Source of the DNA: Leptodactylus fallax
Lineage: Eukaryota > Chordata > Amphibia > Anura > Leptodactylidae
DNA: 64,000 nucleotides
Direction of reading: 5' to 3'
Assembly: GCA_947044405.1 (NCBI GenBank)
Contig: CAMRHE010000358.1
Location: 1,860,001-1,924,000, forward strand
Of the stretch, positions 58,705-64,000 are shown one piece after another (within the stretch, counting starts at the first letter, position 1; the number at the start of each line of letters is the position of its first letter). A model generated the notes under the pieces. The model was not told where the DNA came from, ran no database searches, and worked only from the letters and a program-made list of their open reading frames with translations. The translations under genes were made by a program, and so were the position numbers.

Positions 58705-59580
58705 ACTGTCTCAGGGCTACTAGAAAGCTATCTATCTATCTAATATCTGCACCTCTCAGTCATACTCACCTTCTCTTACCTGTTTTGGGCCTCCTTGCAG
58801 CATCTGGCAAAATCCTGTTGATGTCCAGCGTCTTTGGCCCACGCTCATCGCTGAGGTCTATGATTGGACCACCAGTGGTCACATGGGCATTCTCAGGATC
58901 ATGATTGGCATGCCCATTTTAGTTCGCCTGAGACAAATCTCCATTTATTTGGTTTAATAAAAAACGAACAATTTGGAATATTTGGTTCAAACCCGTCTTC
59001 ATACAAACCCGATTTGCCAAACTCTAGTGCCAAATATGTCGGAATGGAGTTGATTTTGTAAAAAAGGCCTGCAACCTTGTTAGACATTAGTGATGATTCA
59101 TTTTTCATTGGGAAAAATGAAAAAAAAAATTATATCAAGTCTATTTTACTTTGGTCCCACAACTAAACATATAGCATTTTCTGATAAGTGATAGGTCTTC
59201 TTTAAGCAGTTGTATGAATACTGAGTATCTTTTATCCTTCTCCATCACTGAGATAATGGGAATATCTCTAAGCAGGTATCAGATCAGCGGTTCATTAAAT
59301 TAATACAAAACCTTGTTATCATGTTAAGAGTTCGGAACGTAATATAATAAATCTATAATTGTCATTTAAAGGTTAATCTAATAAAGTTAAGGAACTGCAT
59401 TCATTATGTGAATAACACAGTTTGTGTTTGTGAAGGTGAATTTAAAACTGTGGTTTATATTGTAGATCTTCATTAGAATTAATAGCGTTAAATTATTTAT
59501 TTTAATTATATAGTAATGGAGGGTAATCTGCTTACTAATAGAACATTTTAGCACCAGTAATCATATACTTACTATAATAA
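58705..59580. other. No recognisable feature
   Basis: A short CTAT tract near 58727. The rest is unassigned AT-rich DNA. Confidence 0.4.
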
Positions 59581-59584
59581 TGTA

Positions 59585-60000
59585 CAGTAATACCTCGTAC
59601 ACTCGCGTTTCCGAATTTGCGAATTCACAGATTCGCGATATTTTTTTGGCAACTAACATATATAGATTTTGCTCTTTTTTTTTCAGATCTGTGAAATTTA
59701 ATTAAAAAAAACATCTTCGCTATTGGGTAGTAGCGTCCTGTTCGTTACGTACCCGGTAATTAGTTTCATTTTACTGTGAGTGTATAAGAAAAATGAATGA
59801 ATGTATTAATATACAGTACTGTACAGTATACTTTAGTATACTGTACAGTACTGTAGGGTAAAGTTTATTGATATTTAGGGGTTAATCATTAGAAATCGGC
59901 ATTGTAAGTGCTTCTAAGCGCTTGTACCAAACATTCGTGATTCCTCGCGATCCGCGACCCGCTCTGTAACCTAACCTCGCGAATGTACGAGGTATTACTG
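59585..60000. mobile_element. pogo/Tigger-like MITE
   Basis: 416 bp with inverted ends CAGTAATACCTCGTACACTC and complement GAATGTACGAGGTATTACTG, flanked by TA (59583-59584, 60001-60002). CAGxxATACCTCG termini resemble pogo/Tigger elements. Non-coding. Confidence 0.6.
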
Positions 60001-60216
60001 TATTGCATTGATGGACAATCTTGATTGATACAGTAATGTAAGCCAGTATGTAACTAGAGATGTGTCGCAAATTTGTATCTCAGTAAGACCAAATATATTT
60101 ACAGTACAAAATAATTTATCTATTTATCATGGCAAATGCATGACATAGGATTTCCATGTGTGTTAGTGCTCATAACACAAACAGTAAAATAACATCCAAC
60201 CCACTCTATATTAGAT

Positions 60217-60836
60217 CAGGGCCCCACGCTGCAAAAATGCAGCGTTTTGTCCTCGGCAGACATGCTGCATCAAAAAATTCTGTGTTTTACATTACCTGCA
60301 AAGTAGATAAGATTCTGGTTAATCCCATCCACACATTGCAGAAAAAAATCTGCAGTGCAAAAGCTGCGTTTTCAAAAACACTTGTGTGGATGGGATTCGC
60401 TAGACTGTAAAAGTGACTGTAAAATGCCACATGGGACCTTGGTCTTAAATAGCTACTAACCACTGTAAGCAGGACACCTCACAAGACCAGCTAGTTTGAA
60501 GATGTTCTGATACAATCATTTATCCATTACAATTTTGTCCTCACCGTTGTGGCTTTGGAAATCGCAGCATGTCAATTATACCTACGGAAACGCTGGCATT
60601 TTCCCTATAGGCATAATGGAAGAAGAAAGTCCATAGAGGAAACCGTTGCGATTTTGGAAATCGCAGCATGTCAATTATACCTACAGAAATCCTGGCGTTT
60701 TCTGTATAGGTATAATAGAGGCAGACAGAAAAATTCTGTGGACTTTCAGTGAAAAACATTGGAAAAATACATGATGTGTTTCCACCTTGGTATTTTCCAC
60801 AGCGTTTTTTGGCTGTGGCTCACTACGTGGGGCCTT
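60217..60836. repeat. Foldbacks of the CCACGTAGCG family plus the gypsy empty-site paralogue
   Basis: Unit 1, 60217-60458: GGGCCCCACGCTGCAAAAAT to ATGCCACATGGGACCTTGG. Unit 2, 60541-60836: two head-to-tail GGAAATCGCAGCATGTCAAT segments (60557 and 60656) and an end CTCACTACGTGGGGCCTTAA. Between them, 60459-60540 is the complement of the sequence flanking the gypsy element, uninterrupted at the insertion point. Confidence 0.55.
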
Positions 60837-60839
60837 AAC

Positions 60840-63787
60840 CAAATACTGACACTTTTAATTGGGGAATATTTATATTACATGTGTTGTATAATGTGTTGGT
60901 AATACACCGAGTATACACTGTGTATATCTGACTCATTGATTCATGCAGCTGCTGCACAGTGCATTACAGTACAGTACACATTGAATTGATCGATGCAGTA
61001 GCTGCTGCACAAATCACCGACTACACATATGGGGAAATGCATTAAGTTCCCTACCCCAGAAAAGTGAGGGGATTTGCGACTATTTAAACGGGAATTCCCA
61101 TTTCAAGGATCCTATCTATACTGGTAGCTTATGTAAATTGAACAGTTTTTCTAACTATATTGCTTATATTTGCTGCTTTGTTTTCCTGCTATGTGAAATT
61201 ATATCTCTCATTTTTTACAAAGCATTTCCATAGAGCTGGACCTGTGTGATAAGACAGGACAGATGACATCCCTCACTGCTCTCACTGTTATCTACAGATC
61301 TGCTGTTCAGCTAATTGCAGTTTGCTGATAAAGCCTGTCTGTTATCTTTCTATGTAATCACATAGATAACACTGAGTCTAGAAGCATGTGCATATTATTT
61401 GATCATCATTTATATTAGATTTCTAGTAATCATAATAAGTATTGTCATACTTCATAGTATCATGATCAGCAAGCTGGGAGAGAGGCGGCTTTGACTGTTT
61501 GATAAGGAATACAGGAAGTAAGAATAAGAGACAGCAGGCAAAGCTGCTGAAACAGGGAGATGGGAAAACCTCATTAATGCCGCCAGCAGCTAAAATAGTT
61601 GCAAGTGGCTTTTTTTGCACCAGCCTCAACACTTTTCTGAAAGTGGGAGGGGCATGAGCCATCACTTGAGCTTAATACATCAACATTTGCAACACAAAGT
61701 GGCATAAATGTCAGGAGATTCTACATCAGTCCAGCAACTGGCACAAGAGACATCAAGACCAGCCGGTTTGATGAATCCCCACAGAGACTGTACTTGCAAT
61801 GCACTGAAGCTGCTCTAACAGTTTTGTGGTGAGACAGACACATTTCACTCAGTCTGCTGTCTCTATCAATTAATGAATTAATTATTTAAAAGTAATTATT
61901 TTCTAGTTTGCAAATACCTGTATATTGGGGATGGAGTCTAAGAGACCAACATAGGAAATTAAAATCTAATAGCCTTGCAAGGTGTGAATCTACACTTAAA
62001 CAGAATATTTCTCCAGGATTCCTTCTATGTAAAAGATACTCAATGAGGAGTTTATTGTAGGGGTCAAGCAGCCAGTCACGGTGGGGTTCAACAAACCAAT
62101 CTATAATTGAATGGCTCTTGCTTTGACAGAACTGGCCATTCCATGTGTTACATGGTTAGCCATTTATTTCAATGGCTGTCATGTAATACTATATTTTATC
62201 TGCAGTGGCTATTGAAGAGGAATGAGAAATGTCAAGGCACAGCTTCCCCCTAAGGATAACACCTGATTGATCAATTCTAGACCTAAATGGATGAAACAGC
62301 TATGCACAAAGTTGCTCTAAAGTAAGGCTGGAATAGGCTGCCCGGATATAAACTTAAAAATTTTATTTTTATGTTGAAAAACGTTAATATTTGTAGAACG
62401 TAAAATGATATTCTAACATCCTTTTAACTTAAATAGGCTGCAAATACTGTCGCTGCACTGCTAAAGACAATCATATGCAGCAATAATTCTATGTGAAAGC
62501 ATGAAAAAAGGGGAATATAATATGTCCACTTCCTCTGCTAACCTTGTAATAACCTAGCAAACAAGGTTCTCTACTGCCAGTTTCGCAAATAATATAGACC
62601 AATAAGGATAACAAATAGTGGCACAATGAGAGAGACTGTATAAAACTGAAATTAAAATTGCACAAATATTATTAGTGTATTTATTCTTTGTTGTCTCATC
62701 CTGGGTATTACATAAAATGTTTCTGAATAGACTAGTAGTAACTGCAATGTAATAGTAAGCATGAAAAATGTCTTAAACATATCGAGGAAGGGCAAAAATA
62801 AATATTTTTGGTGTATGTTTAGAAAATGTATTTTTTTCATTTTAGAAACAAATATTGTGCAGTTATTTATTTTTATTTCATTGGTATTTTGACCCATAGG
62901 GGAGCTCTGAAATAGACTGAATCTATGATCTTTAGATCAATATTATTATGATCACTAAACCCTGTTACAATTTAGAGCTTCTATGAGAACATCTCATATA
63001 AAACCCCTGTAAAGCAATACTTGCTATTATTGAATCAGACAATTCTTTACTTTCAATATTCATTATTCAAATATTCTCCAAGGAGTTGTCCCACAAACAA
63101 CACTTATTGCTTACCCTAAGTTTAGGGAATAAATAGCTGACCACTAGGGGGGTCTAACTGCTGTGACACCCACTGCTTATAAGAGCAGGGCCCTTCTGTC
63201 CTTCCATTTGAATGGCGTGAAGGTTCCCAACCTGTTGCTTTTCAATTATTAATGAAGCTGTAGCTTTAATACAGTTCCCAGCAGGTGGTTGTTTAGCCAT
63301 GCTGGAAGTTGTAGTTTAGATAGAGTTGGTAAGTCAAGTTGAAGGCCAATGGTCTATGGTCTATTTTTGAATGCCTGTGGCATGTGATAGATCCAATGAG
63401 GCTATGTTCACATCTGTTTCAGAGACTATATGAGGAGTCTCTGTCATGAACTGGCAAAATCTACCATTTCAGTCAATATCGTCGCTCAGGATCCATCACT
63501 TGACGGATCTGTCATTACTGTTTAGTCAGTTCTTATGAAGGAATAAAAGAATAAAAGCCAGTAACGGTACCTGAAGACAATTTACTGCAGTCAATGTGCA
63601 AGTTGTCTTTCAGCTACTGTAATTAAAATGTAGTTTCCCATATTATACATATATTTGATAATAAACCACTGGATAACATAGAGGCTTATTATTGTACAGA
63701 TGTGTCCTTTCTTACCTTTTGTCTTGGCTAGAGATGCCTAACTCTTGAAGTCAAAATTATTTCATGTATTATATCATTCAATATCTG
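60840..63787. other. No recognisable feature
   Basis: Nearly 3 kb of AT-rich DNA. No coding-like frame, RNA gene or convincing inverted repeat; short frames at 61423-61665 and 62652-62897 lack any domain. Confidence 0.45.
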
Positions 63788-64000
63788 CAGAGCTGTAACT
63801 ATAGGCTTATGACCTGGGTGCAAAAGCTCAGCTTGGGCCCCCTGAACAACGTCTCACATTTTATCTACATTAACATTTCCCTTTCCTTCTGAGCTCAGTC
63901 CACTATGAATAATTTACAATTTCCTTCTTTTCTGGCAGTGAAAGGCTGTGTATAATAAATCTTCTCATTCTAATGCATCAGAAGGCAGTGGTAATAAATT
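63788..64000. mobile_element. hAT-type element end, GGCGTAACTA family, copy 4 (runs off the window)
   Basis: CAGAGCTGTAACTATAGG followed by GGGTGCAAAAGCTCAGC and TTGGGCCCC, the same start as the copies at 20885, 39532 and 42798. The other end is outside the window. Confidence 0.4.

Noticed and set aside
61423..61665. 80-residue minus-strand frame as a host exon
   Set aside because: No splice signals, motif or protein-like neighbours; frames of this length are expected by chance in 64 kb.

Overview
This is a stretch of animal nuclear DNA, most likely from an amphibian (frog). The evidence is the repeat spectrum: Tc1 elements, hAT and palindromic foldback elements, an L1 of the branch common in frogs, a Ty3/gypsy element and endogenous retroviruses, all in AT-rich non-coding DNA with no operons. 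The frog assignment is inference from recalled repeat families, not a database match. No host protein-coding gene or host RNA gene could be supported. Every well-supported coding region belongs to a mobile element; one short coding-like frame at the left edge is unidentified.

Layout. 0-2.7 kb: an unidentified minus-strand coding-like frame split by a 357-bp Tc1/mariner-type MITE, then an LTR-like leader fragment. 2.7-12.1 kb: a Tc1 element carrying a nested endogenous retrovirus (4056-11880, minus strand) with LTRs, gag, protease, RT, RNase H/integrase, a dUTPase-like domain and env, all damaged. 13.2-16.2 kb: foldback elements and a hAT transposase relic. 19.2-26.3 kb: a minus-strand L1 broken by a hAT-type element and by a Tc1 element that itself contains a solo LTR of the same retroviral family as the 4-12 kb provirus. 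26.9-28.4 kb: a degenerate Tc1-like relic. 29.6-31.9 kb: two different Tc1 elements almost touching. 32.8-40 kb: foldback elements, a second copy of the 5-prime MITE, a truncated Tc1, a solo LTR and a hAT-type element. 42.8-46.2 kb: a 2-kb hAT-type element and a degraded second copy of its interior. 48.3-49.2 kb: foldbacks. 49476-58090: a complete, apparently young Ty3/gypsy retrotransposon (minus strand). 58.1-60.8 kb: more foldbacks and a pogo-like MITE. The last 3 kb is featureless apart from a hAT-type end at 63788.

The two best-preserved systems are as follows. (1) The gypsy element has intact gag and pol frames, LTRs differing at about three positions by eye, a 4-bp target duplication, a primer-binding site, a polypurine tract and a candidate -1 frameshift signal (GTTAAAC, 8-nt spacer, 7-bp hairpin) joining gag to pol. 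(2) The endogenous retrovirus combines an ERV-L-like pol and a dUTPase-like domain with a gammaretrovirus-type env (CX6CC) and a primer-binding site matching tRNA-Ser. I see no undescribed defence, toxin or other host system; the interest lies in the element architectures and their nesting.
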